Assembly (NCBI GenBank): GCA_018333525.1
Contig: JAGXTF010000045.1
Coordinates: forward strand, 1 to 54,628
Source of the DNA: Bacteroidota bacterium
GTDB taxonomy: Bacteria; Bacteroidota; Bacteroidia; NS11-12g; UBA955
Reading direction: 5' to 3'
Length of the DNA: 54,628 bases
Shown here: positions 29,527-38,925 of the stretch, in pieces
Layout of the letters: each line of letters begins with the position of its first letter
Position numbering within the stretch: the first letter of the stretch is position 1
Notes under the pieces: model-generated
The model's database searches: none
The model's input: only the letters and a program-made list of their open reading frames with translations
Told to the model about the DNA's origin: nothing
Translations under genes and position numbers: made by a program

Positions 29527-30030
29527 TTAAAAATATACAATTTCAGAACTCTTAAGTTCTGTATTGAAAATTGCATAAGATGGTGCCCCAAAAACACCGG
29601 CAATTTCTCCAGGGTTCATCAGCAGACAATTTCCAAATTTTTGTTTGTCTGCCTTGTGGTTATGTCCGTAAAAAACACAATCATACCAGCCTGTTTTGGC
29701 CAGACTTTTTGCATAAAACGGATAATGGGTAACCCCAATGCGAATTCCATCAATAGATAAGAGGTTTTCTGTATCCCCAATATACTCACCATAAAGATGA
29801 AAATTGGCAAATCCATTCGTAACTTTTTGAATGTGAAACCGGTCACCATCATTATTGCCAAAAACTGCATGAACAGTAAAACCGCTCTCGGCTAATTGTT
29901 TGGCTGCAAAAGGGGCACAAAAATCACCGCAAAAAATCACTTCGGAGACACCATGCGACTTCATCTTGTCTATTGCTGTAGCGAGGTTTGCTAAATTATC
30001 GTGTATATCGCTGAGTACGCCAAATACCAT
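29527..30030 (-). CDS. YfcE/MJ0936-type metallophosphoesterase
   Basis: A 167-residue calcineurin-like phosphoesterase of the small YfcE/MJ0936 group. Metal-binding motifs are LSDIHDN (7-13), CGDFC (34-38), FGNNDGD (58-64), the His in THYPF, and GHNHKAD. Such enzymes hydrolyse phosphodiesters or phosphomonoesters using two divalent metals; the substrate is unknown. The unusual residue is Cys within GDFC. The gene is divergent from the ferredoxin gene, with 64 bases between the starts. Confidence 0.9.
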   Translation of the reverse strand: MVFGVLSDIHDNLANLATAIDKMKSHGVSEVIFCGDFCAPFAAKQLAESGFTVHAVFGNNDGDRFHIQKVTNGFANFHLYGEYIGDTENLLSIDGIRIGVTHYPFYAKSLAKTGWYDCVFYGHNHKADKQKFGNCLLMNPGEIAGVFGAPSYAIFNTELKSSEIVYF

Positions 30031-30069
30031 TTGGTAAAAGTTTTAAGGGTCGAAAATAAGGATTCATTG

Positions 30070-30077
30070 TAATTTTG
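30070..30077 (+). promoter_or_regulatory. Putative -7 box for the ferredoxin gene
   Basis: TAATTTTG matches TAnnTTTG, 17 bases before the ATG at 30095. The -33 region is weak. Confidence 0.4.
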
Positions 30078-30094
30078 CAGTGTATTTTATTGAA

Positions 30095-30442
30095 ATGGCA
30101 ATTATTATCACAGAGGAATGTATCAATTGCGGAGCCTGCGAGCCTGAATGTCCGAATAACGCTATTTACGAAGCCGGCGTAAACTGGACTATTGCAGATG
30201 GTACTGAAGTAACGGGTATGTACCGAATGGCTGATGGTAGGGAAGTAGATGTAAACGATAAATTTGGGCCTATTAGCGAGGAGGTATATTTTATTGTTCC
30301 GGATAAATGCACGGAATGTACAGGCTTCCATGAGGAACCCCAATGCGCCGCAGTTTGCCCTGTGGATTGCTGTGTTCCGGATCCGGACCATGTGGAATCC
30401 AAAGAAGTTTTGCTGGATCGAAAAGAACGACTTCATGTATAA
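30095..30442 (+). CDS. 2[4Fe-4S] ferredoxin, Alvin-type with spacer insertion
   Basis: A 115-residue ferredoxin. Cluster I cysteines are 9, 12, 15 and 19 in [12 protein letters not shown]. Cluster II cysteines are 72, 75, 84 and 88 in [17 protein letters not shown]; the wide CxxC-x8-C spacing is typical of the Alvin type, whose clusters have low potentials. About 50 residues lie between the two cluster motifs, containing a hydrophilic insert ([17 protein letters not shown]) longer than usual. It is a cytoplasmic electron carrier; the partner enzyme is not identified. ATG at 30095 gives the classical [13 protein letters not shown] start; upstream codons are not needed. Confidence 0.9.
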   Translation: MAIIITEECINCGACEPECPNNAIYEAGVNWTIADGTEVTGMYRMADGREVDVNDKFGPISEEVYFIVPDKCTECTGFHEEPQCAAVCPVDCCVPDPDHVESKEVLLDRKERLHV

Positions 30443-30518
30443 TACGGTTAAATTGCAAATAAAACCCGAACAAATGCCCTAACTTAAGTATTGACTTAGC
30501 AGCTAAAATCACCCACCC

Positions 30519-31262
30519 ATGTCCATTCGCAAAATTTGTCTACAAACCTGGGCTCCCCTTAGGCGAGAACCAGCTTCAAAATCTGAAATGATAAGCAGCC
30601 TTCTCTTTGGAGAAACGGTAACCGTGAAAAACAAACATGAAGATTGGCTGGAAATTGTATGTGATTTTGATTCCTATCCGGGATGGATTCCGGAAAATTA
30701 CCTGGAAGATATGTCTTCCGAATATTCAAACTGGAAACATGTTTTGCGCTCACAGAGTGCAGTTTTAATGCATGACAGCCATCGTATACATTTGACGGCT
30801 GGCAGCAATATTCCCGACAGCGATATTGTAAAAATTCGCGAAGAATCATGGAGATTGACTATAAGGGATCCGGAATTATATCTGGAATTGTGGCAACATG
30901 CCTCGGGATTTATGCATGTGCCTTATTTGTGGGGAGGCAGAAGCGATTGTGGAATGGATTGCAGCGGATTGGTGCAGGTAGGTTTTAAAATGATGGGAAA
31001 ACGAATGCCAAGAGATTCCAGTAAACAGGCTGAATTGGGTGTGACTGTACCCTTTGGTGAGCATTTGCCCAACGATTTGGCATTTTTTCACAATAAAACC
31101 GGTGAAATTACCCATGTGGGAATTGTAGCGAGACATGGCTTCATACATGCAAGCGGCAGGGTACGGATAGATGATCTGACAGCGCGAGGTATCATTTGTC
31201 GCGATAATGGAACTCTAACCCACCATCTGGCTGTAATTAAAAGAATTATGCCGCAGGTATAA
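30519..31262 (+). CDS. NlpC/P60 peptidase with SH3 domain
   Basis: A 247-residue peptidase. An SH3b-like domain (about 10-70) has the RREPASKSEMISSLLFGE start and a GWIPENYLED strand. The catalytic NlpC/P60 domain carries Cys148 in MDCSGLVQ and His199 in THVGIV; YLWGGRSDCGMD precedes the Cys. The layout matches YkfC, the gamma-D-glutamyl-diamino acid endopeptidase that recycles murein peptides. No signal peptide is visible, supporting a cytoplasmic role in recycling. It is followed 22 bases later by the HerA-like ATPase gene. Confidence 0.9.
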   Translation: MSIRKICLQTWAPLRREPASKSEMISSLLFGETVTVKNKHEDWLEIVCDFDSYPGWIPENYLEDMSSEYSNWKHVLRSQSAVLMHDSHRIHLTAGSNIPDSDIVKIREESWRLTIRDPELYLELWQHASGFMHVPYLWGGRSDCGMDCSGLVQVGFKMMGKRMPRDSSKQAELGVTVPFGEHLPNDLAFFHNKTGEITHVGIVARHGFIHASGRVRIDDLTARGIICRDNGTLTHHLAVIKRIMPQV

Positions 31263-31284
31263 ATTCGCAAATAAGCATAAGACA

Positions 31285-32826
31285 ATGGCAGATAAAACAG
31301 GTTTTATACAAACCATTCAAAACGGATATACATTTAAGGGCGATTCTATTACCATCGGAATGCCCGTTTGGAACGAAGAAGTAATTCAGGAATCGCCTGT
31401 AAGGGTTCCTCTAAGTACTTTTAACAGGCATGGATTAATTGCCGGTGCAACCGGAACCGGTAAAACCAAAACATTACAGGGTCTGGCTGAACAATTGAGC
31501 AAAAAAGGGGTAAGTGTACTTCTTATGGATATCAAAGGCGATCTGAGTGGCATTGCTGTGCCCGGAGAAAGCAATCCGAAAATAGAAGACAGGCACAAAT
31601 TGCTGGGCTTGAAATGGGAGCCCATAGAAAACAATGCTGAATTTCTGAGTATCAGCGATGAACCGGGAACAAGAATGCGGGCTACAGTGAGTGAATTTGG
31701 CCCGGTATTACTCAGTAGAATACTGGAATTAAATGATGTGCAGAGCGGTACCATTTCCCTGTTATTCAAATACAGTGACGATAACAAATTGCCGCTGCTG
31801 GATATTACTGATTTGCGCAAAACCCTTCAATACATGAGCCAGGAGGGAAAGGATGAAATTGAAAAAAACTACGGACTGGTAAGCACCACGAGTGTTGGTG
31901 CAATTCTTCGGAATATTATCCGAATTGAGGAACAGGGGGCGTCTAAATTTTTTGGAGAACCCAGTTTTGATATAGATGATTTGATACGATTGGATAACCA
32001 GGGAAGAGGCATGGTGAATGTAGTGCGTCTTTCCGATGTGCAGGGAAAGCCACAATTGTTCAGCACTTTTATGTTATGTCTGCTTGCTGAGATTTATGCC
32101 ACCATGCCGGAACGTGGCGATATGGATGCACCGGAACTGGTAATATTCATGGATGAGGCGCATTTGATATTTAAAGATGCAACCAAAGAATTGTTAAACC
32201 AGATTGAAACCATGGTGAAACTGATACGAAGTAAAGGGGTTGGTTTATTTTTTATTACCCAAAATCCATCGGATATTCCCGATGAAGTTTTGGGTCAATT
32301 GGGTTTTAAGCTGCAACATGCCCTGCGTGCGTTTACGGCAAAGGACCGAAAGGACATTGAAAAGGCTGCCGAAAATTATCCGATCAGCGAATATTATGAT
32401 ACCGAAAATCTGATAACACAGTTAGGAATCGGAGAGGCTCTGGTAACGGTTTTGAATGAAAAAGGGGTGCCAACACCGCTCGTTCATACCATGTTGTGTG
32501 CACCGGGGAGCAGAATGGATGTTTTAACTGCTGATGAATTAGAAAAAACCATTCGAAAATCTACTATTGCTCAGAAATACGAAAACGAACTGGATCGCGA
32601 ATCTGCGAGTGAAATTCTGGCTAAAAAAATAGAAGAACTACACCAAAGTCAACAGGAAACGGAAGATGAAAATCCAAAACCAGGTGGCAGGGAGGAGAAA
32701 TCATTTGTAGAAAAAGCTATTAGCAGTTCCGTTGGAAGAACTGTGGTGCGGGAGCTTACACGTGGCTTGTTAGGAGTTTTGGGATTGAATAGTACCAGAA
32801 AAAGAAGAAAAAATAGTCTATTTTAA
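31285..32826 (+). CDS. HerA-like/DUF853 ATPase
   Basis: A 513-residue P-loop ATPase of the HerA/DUF853 (YjgR-like) family. Walker A is GATGTGKT (54-61), VLLMDIKGDLSG follows, and Walker B LVIFMDEAHLIF is at about 284-295. FFITQNPSDIPD and the arginine-finger region LRAFTAKDRK are also characteristic. The C-terminus is basic and ends in RKRRKNSLF. HerA proteins are hexameric DNA translocases; DUF853 members have no established role. No nuclease NurA homologue is nearby. It ends 3 bases before the next gene, an uncharacterised protein, suggesting a shared transcript. Confidence 0.9.
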   Translation: MADKTGFIQTIQNGYTFKGDSITIGMPVWNEEVIQESPVRVPLSTFNRHGLIAGATGTGKTKTLQGLAEQLSKKGVSVLLMDIKGDLSGIAVPGESNPKIEDRHKLLGLKWEPIENNAEFLSISDEPGTRMRATVSEFGPVLLSRILELNDVQSGTISLLFKYSDDNKLPLLDITDLRKTLQYMSQEGKDEIEKNYGLVSTTSVGAILRNIIRIEEQGASKFFGEPSFDIDDLIRLDNQGRGMVNVVRLSDVQGKPQLFSTFMLCLLAEIYATMPERGDMDAPELVIFMDEAHLIFKDATKELLNQIETMVKLIRSKGVGLFFITQNPSDIPDEVLGQLGFKLQHALRAFTAKDRKDIEKAAENYPISEYYDTENLITQLGIGEALVTVLNEKGVPTPLVHTMLCAPGSRMDVLTADELEKTIRKSTIAQKYENELDRESASEILAKKIEELHQSQQETEDENPKPGGREEKSFVEKAISSSVGRTVVRELTRGLLGVLGLNSTRKRRKNSLF

Positions 32827-32829
32827 AAT

Positions 32830-33285
32830 ATGAAATTACAAGAGTATTTAAATGAAATAAAAAAAGAATTCCATTTGCGTCATGGTTTCGAATTTGGTTT
32901 TACAGAAGGCCAGAGCGAGGCGCATTTTGATCTCACCACACAAGCAGCCATGCAATATCTGCAGGGATTGCTTATGAGTGGAAAAATGAATGAAATGCAG
33001 CAGATGATTTCTTCGAATCCGGAAGCATTAAAAGACAGTACTTTTTATTCAGATCTGATTCAAAAATGTACGGAGAGCTATTACGCTTTGGATTGGGATT
33101 ATGAAAAGAAAAAGACTTTGGCCGAAACTGCATTGGGTTTTGCCATTGCCGGTTTGAAACAGCGGTTTGATGAAGGCGGTTATACTGCAGATTCAGCTGG
33201 GGTAATGAAATTTATTGGGCTGGACAGCGGACTAATGGGAATGATGGGAAAAGTAGGCGGATTTTTTAATAAGTTTCGTAAATAA
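32830..33285 (+). CDS. Uncharacterised 151-aa protein coupled to HerA-like gene
   Basis: A 151-residue protein that I cannot assign to a family. It has no signal peptide or clear transmembrane helix, and is largely helical (YLQGLLMSGKMNEMQQMI). A Gly/Met/Phe-rich tail, GLMGMMGKVGGFFNKF, resembles the C-terminal hydrophobic ends of DUF937-like proteins, without convincing similarity elsewhere. It begins 3 bases after the HerA-like ATPase stop on the same strand and is likely co-transcribed. It ends 1 base before the convergent efflux operon. A working idea is that it is an adaptor of the ATPase, but nothing in the sequence proves it. Confidence 0.75.
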   Translation: MKLQEYLNEIKKEFHLRHGFEFGFTEGQSEAHFDLTTQAAMQYLQGLLMSGKMNEMQQMISSNPEALKDSTFYSDLIQKCTESYYALDWDYEKKKTLAETALGFAIAGLKQRFDEGGYTADSAGVMKFIGLDSGLMGMMGKVGGFFNKFRK

Positions 33286-33286
33286 C

Positions 33287-34591
33287 TTATAACAAAGTCC
33301 CGTTCAATTTTTTTAACTGACTTTCTGCAATTTTCTGATCATAGGAGGCATCCGCAAATCGAAGCTGAGCCTGTAAATAACCATTTTGCGCATCTTTTAA
33401 TTCCAGGGAAGTACTTTTACCGAGCTTGAATCTTTCTAAAATAATTTGCATATATTCCTTTGCGATATTTACACTTTCTTCTTCCAGTTTTAGTTGTGCA
33501 TAACTGAGTGTCAACGCCTGGTATGCCTGGTTAAAGGCTTCCTGAACACGCTTCTTCTCCGAGTATATTCCGATTTCATAATAATGGCTGTTGATTTTTG
33601 CAACCTGAATGTTGCTTTTAATCACCGAACCATTAAATAAATTCCAGCTCAAAGTGAGGCCATAGGTATATCCAAGACTTTGATTTAACAGCGCAAAGCC
33701 TGCTTCGCTGTTAGTTCTGTTCCAATTGTAATTGGCAACCAGATTTAATTTTGGATAGCTCAGAGAAATCGCTTCCTTAATTTGATAATTGTTTTGTATC
33801 CACTTTGATTCCGCAATTTTTACCGCGCTGTTATCATTCAATAATTTACTCTCATAAAACGCCCTGTCCTGAATTGTTCCGGCAGGAGATGTATCCACTA
33901 TAAAATCATAAGTTTGGGTTCCACCCAATTGCCTGTTTAATTCTGATTTTAAATTTTGTATCGCAAAATTTTGTTGCAATTCCGCGGCTAATTGTTCGTT
34001 TAATTCCAATTTTGCCTGTAATATATCGGCCTTTGAACCAGAACCTATTTCCAACCTGGTTTCCGCTATGGAAAGGCGTTCCCGGTAAATGGCAAGTGTA
34101 TTTTCAATTGCAGTTTTCTTTTGGGTTAAACGAGATAAATTGTAAAAATTGGTGATAATATCCATCACAGAATTTTCCATTTGTTGTTTCACCTGCAATT
34201 CACCCTGCGTGGAAATTTCAATTAATTTTTTGTAGGTGGTAAACATTTTCATACCATCGAATATGGTCCAGTTCAATGCGAGACCGGCATTGAGATTTCC
34301 GCTACCAACGCCATTCTTGTTTACTTCCAGTCCGGTGGAAAATACCTGGTTAATATTGTTGGATGATTTATTTGCACCAGCATTGAGGAAAACAGAAGGC
34401 AACATTCCTGCATTTCCCTTTGTTGCCTGTTCTTTTAAAATAGCGCTCCAGTCTTTTATTAATTTTATTTCATAGTTATTCTCCAAGGCTACCTGTATGG
34501 TTTCTCTAAGTCCAAGTGCATTTTGTGCGCGCAGTGAAGTGTTTGGCTGAAAACATAAAAATCCGGTGATGAGAAACAATTGAATTTTCAT
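33287..34591 (-). CDS. TolC-like outer membrane efflux channel
   Basis: A 434-residue protein with a signal peptide (about 1-23, RAQ cleavage). It has two OEP repeats of TolC type: long helices with heptad-like Ala/Leu/Gln patterns and short strands, e.g. LNAGLALNWTIFDGMKMFTTYKK and YGLTLSWNLFNGSVIKSNIQVAK. These form the trimeric channel across the outer membrane. It is the third gene of the RND operon (adaptor, pump, channel), overlapping the pump gene by 4 bases. Its stop is 1 base from the convergent 151-aa protein stop. Confidence 0.92.
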   Translation of the reverse strand: MKIQLFLITGFLCFQPNTSLRAQNALGLRETIQVALENNYEIKLIKDWSAILKEQATKGNAGMLPSVFLNAGANKSSNNINQVFSTGLEVNKNGVGSGNLNAGLALNWTIFDGMKMFTTYKKLIEISTQGELQVKQQMENSVMDIITNFYNLSRLTQKKTAIENTLAIYRERLSIAETRLEIGSGSKADILQAKLELNEQLAAELQQNFAIQNLKSELNRQLGGTQTYDFIVDTSPAGTIQDRAFYESKLLNDNSAVKIAESKWIQNNYQIKEAISLSYPKLNLVANYNWNRTNSEAGFALLNQSLGYTYGLTLSWNLFNGSVIKSNIQVAKINSHYYEIGIYSEKKRVQEAFNQAYQALTLSYAQLKLEEESVNIAKEYMQIILERFKLGKSTSLELKDAQNGYLQAQLRFADASYDQKIAESQLKKLNGTLL

Positions 34592-37500
34592 AGGGCTTTT
34601 TTGTTGCGTGATAAAATGGAATAAATCGTAGGAATCACATATAAAGTTAATATTAGCGCAAATAAAAGGCCTCCAATAATCACAATTCCCATGCTCATTC
34701 TGCTTTTAGAACCTGCTCCCAAAGCGAGTGCAATTGGCAAAGCACCCAGAGCCGTTGCAATTGTGGTCATTAATATTGGTCGCAATCTTTGTGCGGCTGC
34801 CTGCCGTATTGCTTGTTGTTTTTGCATGCCTTTTTCCTGTAACTGATTGGCAAACTCAACAATTAAAATACCATTTTTTGTAACCAAACCAATGAGCATA
34901 ATCATTCCAATCTGGCTGAAAATGTTAAGTGTCTGATTAAAATACCAAAGGGATATCAAAGCACCGGACATTGCCAAAGGCACAGTGAGCATGATTATAA
35001 ACGGATCAATAAAACTTTCAAATTGTGCACTCAACACCAAATAAACCAGAACCAGAGCAAATACAAATGCAAATAAAATATTGGAAGAACTCTCTTCAAA
35101 ATCGCGCGATGCTCCTGTTAATTGTGTGCTGAAAGATTCATCCAGATGTTTTTTTGCGATAAGCTGCATTGCTGTAATACCTTGTCCAATGGTTTTACCT
35201 GGCGCAAGACCTGCACTGATCGTCGCAGAGGTATATCGGTTATAATGGTATAATTGCGGCGGACTGCTGAGTTCTGTCAACTTAATCAAATTGTCTAACT
35301 GCACCAGTTTCCCATCTCGGGAGCGAACATAAATAGATGAAAGATCTGCGGGTTGCATTCTTTTTACACGCTCCATTTGCCCCATTACCTGATATTGTTT
35401 TCCATTCATGGTAAAATAGGAAAATCTTTGTCCGCTATAAGCCAGTTGAAGGGTTTGGGCAATATCAATTACCGATACTCCTACATTATTGGCTTTTTCC
35501 CGGTCTATTTCCACATCCAGTTCCGGTTTATTAAATTTCAAATCAATATCTACTCCCTGTAGGGTAGGATCATTTTTTGCATCATCCAGAATTAAAGGTA
35601 TTACCGATTTTAATTTTTCAAAATTGGGTGCCTGAATTACAAATTGAACCGGCAACGCACCTCTGTTTCCCCCGGCAGATATTGTTTGTTCCTGCAATAC
35701 GAAAATGCGCGCCTCCGGGAAGTCTTCCGCTTTTTTCATGATATATCCTGCAATTTGTTGCTGGCTCCTTTTTCTTTTATCGGGATCAACCAAAACCACC
35801 CTTCCGAAACCTGTATTCACAGCTCCGGAACCCACAAAACCGGGAGCCGTAACAGCAAGCATAATCTTTTTTTCAGGTATGGAATCATCTACAAATTTTG
35901 AAAAATGTCCCATGAAATCATCCATGTATTCAAAAGAAGTCCCTTCCGGTGCAGTGGCTGAAATCCGGAACCAGCTTCTATCATCCAGTGGTGCAAGTTC
36001 GGATGGGATACTTTTTCCGACTACAAAAATTAATCCAACAGAAATAAAAATAATACCGATACTCCACCATTTGAATTTCATAAAACCATTCAGGGATGCG
36101 GAATACGAATCTACCAATGCTGTAAAAAATGGTTCTGTTTTTTCATAAAAACGGCTCTTTTTATGATTTTTTCTCACCATTCTGGCATTTAACATTGGAG
36201 TTAAACTCAAGGATACAAATGCACTGATTAATACAGCTCCGGCAAGCACCACGCCAAATTCCCGAAATAAGCGTCCCACAAAGCCCTGCAAAAACATAAT
36301 GGGTAAAAACACAATTGCAAGTGTTAAGGAAGTAGAAATTACCGCAAAAAATATTTCTTTAGAACCTTTGTGTGCAGCTTCAATCGGATCCATTCCCTCT
36401 TCCACTTTCTTATAAATATTTTCCGTTACCACAATACCGTCATCTACTACCAAACCGGTTGCCAGAACTATGGCCAGTAGTGTGAGTATATTGATGGAGT
36501 AATCCATCAGATACATGATAAAAAATGCACCGATTAATGAAACAGGAATATCAATTAAAGGCCGGAAAGCAATAAGCCAATCCCTGAAAAACAGAAAAAT
36601 TATGAGGATTACAAGTATGATAGCTATTAATAAAGTTTCCTCAACTTCCGCAACGGATTTGGTTACAAAACGTGTTTTATCCAGCGCAATATTCACTTCA
36701 TAATCCGAGGGTAAATCCTTTTTTAACTGCCCCAGTCTTTTATAAAATTCATCTGCAATGTCGATATAATTTGCTCCGGGTTGTGGAACAATACCGAGTC
36801 CGATCATGTCCAAACCATTATCTTTTAGCGCGGTTTCTTCATTTTCAGGTCCTAATTCAGCTCTACCCACATCACTGAGTTTTACGGGTGTTCCTTTTCC
36901 ATTTTCCTGTACAATTAAATTGTTAAATGCACTTTCGTCCGTAAGTCTTCCAATAGTTTTTACCGTCAATTCTGTTGCATTTCCGGCAATTTTCCCTGCA
37001 GGTAGTTCAATGTTTTCCCGGTCCAGAGCATTTTTAACATCCAATGGAACCATTTGGTGTGCGGCGAGTTTGGCCGGATCCAGCCATATGCGCATGGCAT
37101 ATTTCTTTTGACCCCAGATCTGAATGGTGCTTACTCCGTTGATGGTTTGCAATCGCTCAGCAATTACGTTTTCCGCATAATCGCTTACCTCCATTATTCC
37201 CCTTTTATTGCTTTTTAAAGTCATCGCAATGATGGCATCGGAGTTGGCATCGGACTTTGTCACTACCGGAAGAGCATCAATGTCTTTTGGCAATAAACGC
37301 ACTGCCTGACTCACTTTATCCCGGACATCATTTGCAGCCGCTTCCAAATCTTCATCCAGATTAAATTCTACTGTGATATTGCTATTTCCGAGATTGCTGG
37401 AAGATGAAATGGTTCTTACCCCTGCAATTCCGTTAATAGCTTTTTCCAATGGTTCGGTAATCTGGCTCTCAATCACCTCTGCATTTGCGCCACTGTAAGT

Positions 37501-37647
37501 GGTGCGCACGGTAATAATGGGTGGATCTATATTGGGAAATTCCCTGACACCTAAATATTCAAATCCGATAACACCAAAAAGTATGATGATAACCGACATC
37601 ACAATTGCCAATACCGGTCGGTTAATACTCAATGAAGATAAATTCAT
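34588..37647 (-). CDS. RND-family multidrug efflux pump
   Basis: A 1019-residue inner membrane pump of the AcrB/HAE-1 type. The first helix is at about 10-30. Porter and docking loops follow in two halves. The proton-relay aspartates are Asp402 and Asp403 in ATGLVVDDGIVV (transmembrane helix 4). The second half ends in VIIGGLLFALILTLYVIPTIY. The repeated TM pattern and total length match the family. Its substrate is not predictable. The gene follows the adaptor with a 1-base gap and overlaps the channel gene by 4 bases, so the three proteins assemble from one transcript. Confidence 0.95.
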   Translation of the reverse strand: MNLSSLSINRPVLAIVMSVIIILFGVIGFEYLGVREFPNIDPPIITVRTTYSGANAEVIESQITEPLEKAINGIAGVRTISSSSNLGNSNITVEFNLDEDLEAAANDVRDKVSQAVRLLPKDIDALPVVTKSDANSDAIIAMTLKSNKRGIMEVSDYAENVIAERLQTINGVSTIQIWGQKKYAMRIWLDPAKLAAHQMVPLDVKNALDRENIELPAGKIAGNATELTVKTIGRLTDESAFNNLIVQENGKGTPVKLSDVGRAELGPENEETALKDNGLDMIGLGIVPQPGANYIDIADEFYKRLGQLKKDLPSDYEVNIALDKTRFVTKSVAEVEETLLIAIILVILIIFLFFRDWLIAFRPLIDIPVSLIGAFFIMYLMDYSINILTLLAIVLATGLVVDDGIVVTENIYKKVEEGMDPIEAAHKGSKEIFFAVISTSLTLAIVFLPIMFLQGFVGRLFREFGVVLAGAVLISAFVSLSLTPMLNARMVRKNHKKSRFYEKTEPFFTALVDSYSASLNGFMKFKWWSIGIIFISVGLIFVVGKSIPSELAPLDDRSWFRISATAPEGTSFEYMDDFMGHFSKFVDDSIPEKKIMLAVTAPGFVGSGAVNTGFGRVVLVDPDKRKRSQQQIAGYIMKKAEDFPEARIFVLQEQTISAGGNRGALPVQFVIQAPNFEKLKSVIPLILDDAKNDPTLQGVDIDLKFNKPELDVEIDREKANNVGVSVIDIAQTLQLAYSGQRFSYFTMNGKQYQVMGQMERVKRMQPADLSSIYVRSRDGKLVQLDNLIKLTELSSPPQLYHYNRYTSATISAGLAPGKTIGQGITAMQLIAKKHLDESFSTQLTGASRDFEESSSNILFAFVFALVLVYLVLSAQFESFIDPFIIMLTVPLAMSGALISLWYFNQTLNIFSQIGMIMLIGLVTKNGILIVEFANQLQEKGMQKQQAIRQAAAQRLRPILMTTIATALGALPIALALGAGSKSRMSMGIVIIGGLLFALILTLYVIPTIYSILSRNKKAL

Positions 37648-37648
37648 T

Positions 37649-38704
37649 TCAATTGGATCTTACAGGCACAACAGCAGAACCGGGTTTGAGCAACAATACG
37701 CCTCCGGTTACTATGGAATCCCCAACATTTAAGCCGGATGATATTTCAATTTTATCTGCGGCTCGAATACCTGTGGTTACAACAACTGGTTCCGCCTTTC
37801 CCTGTACAATCCGAAATACTTTTTGACCACGGATATCGGATACCAGAGATTCCGTTGGAACCAATAACGCAGTGGCGTTAGAACCCAGACTGAGTTTGAC
37901 TTTTGCAAATACCCCTGGTGCCAGCGTTTCGCCCGGATTAGCACAAAGTGCCCTAACCCGGATACTTCTGGTTAATTCATCCAGATTCGGATCAATGGCA
38001 TAAACCCTCCCCTGAAACTCACCCTGAAATCCATCTACAGTGAAGCTGATATTATCCCCCTTCTTTAATAATTTCAAATATTTTTCAGGCACGGAAAAAT
38101 CAAGTTTCAATGGATTTTTTTGCACCAAAGTTGAAATAGTGGTAGCCGTGTTCACCATGCCACCTTCACTTATTTCCCTTAAACCCATGGTGCCGGAAAA
38201 AGGTGCTCTGATTTCTGTTTCATGTATTTGCGCGGTGAGCGCTTCCCCATCCGCCTGTAAATTATGCAGTTCATTCAAAGTCTGATCGTACTCTTCTTGT
38301 CCAATGGCCTGAATATCTAAAAGTTTTTTTAACCGTTTTTCTTTTTCCACTGCCAGGTTGGTTAATGCAATATTTTTCTTTTGCTGGGCTCGCAATTCTT
38401 CATCGTTGAGCTTAACCAGCAACTGGTTTTTTTCCACCTTTTGTCCTTCCACAAAATAAATTCCGGTTATCCTTCCTGCCTGTTCGGCCTGTATGGATAC
38501 ATATTCATTGCCTTTTAGTGTTCCGGACAGAAAGATGTTATTATCCAAAGCGGATTGTTGTACCACATATATTCCGACTTTAACCGGACCTTTTTTCAGG
38601 TTCTTATCCGGACCGGTAACTTTCGGACTTAAAAAGAGAAATTTAATTGCAAATAGGGTTGCAAATAACAAAAGCAGGACGAGTAGAAGTCTGTATTTTT
38701 TCAA
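37649..38704 (-). CDS. RND efflux periplasmic adaptor
   Basis: A 351-residue membrane-fusion protein, first gene of the RND operon. The N-terminal hydrophobic segment (about 5-24) is a signal anchor; no lipobox Cys is seen. Visible domains are the lipoyl halves (GRITGIYFVEGQKVEKNQLLVKL; GTMGLREISEGGMVNT), a helical hairpin between them (about 105-160), and a beta-barrel and membrane-proximal part (DISFTVDGFQGEFQGRVYAID). The start is TTG at 38704, because an in-frame TAG lies just upstream. A -7 box TATTTTTG lies 25 bases before it. Confidence 0.9.
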   Translation of the reverse strand: MKKYRLLLVLLLLFATLFAIKFLFLSPKVTGPDKNLKKGPVKVGIYVVQQSALDNNIFLSGTLKGNEYVSIQAEQAGRITGIYFVEGQKVEKNQLLVKLNDEELRAQQKKNIALTNLAVEKEKRLKKLLDIQAIGQEEYDQTLNELHNLQADGEALTAQIHETEIRAPFSGTMGLREISEGGMVNTATTISTLVQKNPLKLDFSVPEKYLKLLKKGDNISFTVDGFQGEFQGRVYAIDPNLDELTRSIRVRALCANPGETLAPGVFAKVKLSLGSNATALLVPTESLVSDIRGQKVFRIVQGKAEPVVVTTGIRAADKIEISSGLNVGDSIVTGGVLLLKPGSAVVPVRSN

Positions 38705-38729
38705 TGGATTCTATTACAATTAACAGGTA

Positions 38730-38737
38730 CAAAAATA
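38730..38737 (-). promoter_or_regulatory. Putative -7 box for the RND operon
   Basis: TATTTTTG on the minus strand, 25 bases upstream of the TTG start at 38704. The 221 bases between this operon and the next gene also hold a shorter TAGTTTG on the plus strand near 38800; nothing else is obvious there. Confidence 0.4.
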
Positions 38738-38925
38738 TTCATATGGTCTGTGTTTGGGTATAAATTGGAATAGGGTTTTAACATTTTCTCTTAAAAATAG
38801 TTTGTGACAACAAATGAAAAGGTACTTTGATTTGCCAACAAACTGTACTGCAAACCATACATGCGCATAACAAATTTCCTTTAATTACGCCATATTGGGA
38901 ACTTTGCAGCTTCGTGGTAAAGTTT

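Noticed and set aside
29996-30436. 146-codon minus-strand frame over the ferredoxin
   Set aside because: It is antisense to a ferredoxin with all eight cluster cysteines and has no family features.
31762-32055. Minus-strand frames within the HerA-like gene
   Set aside because: They have no start context or protein motif; the plus-strand gene carries Walker motifs.
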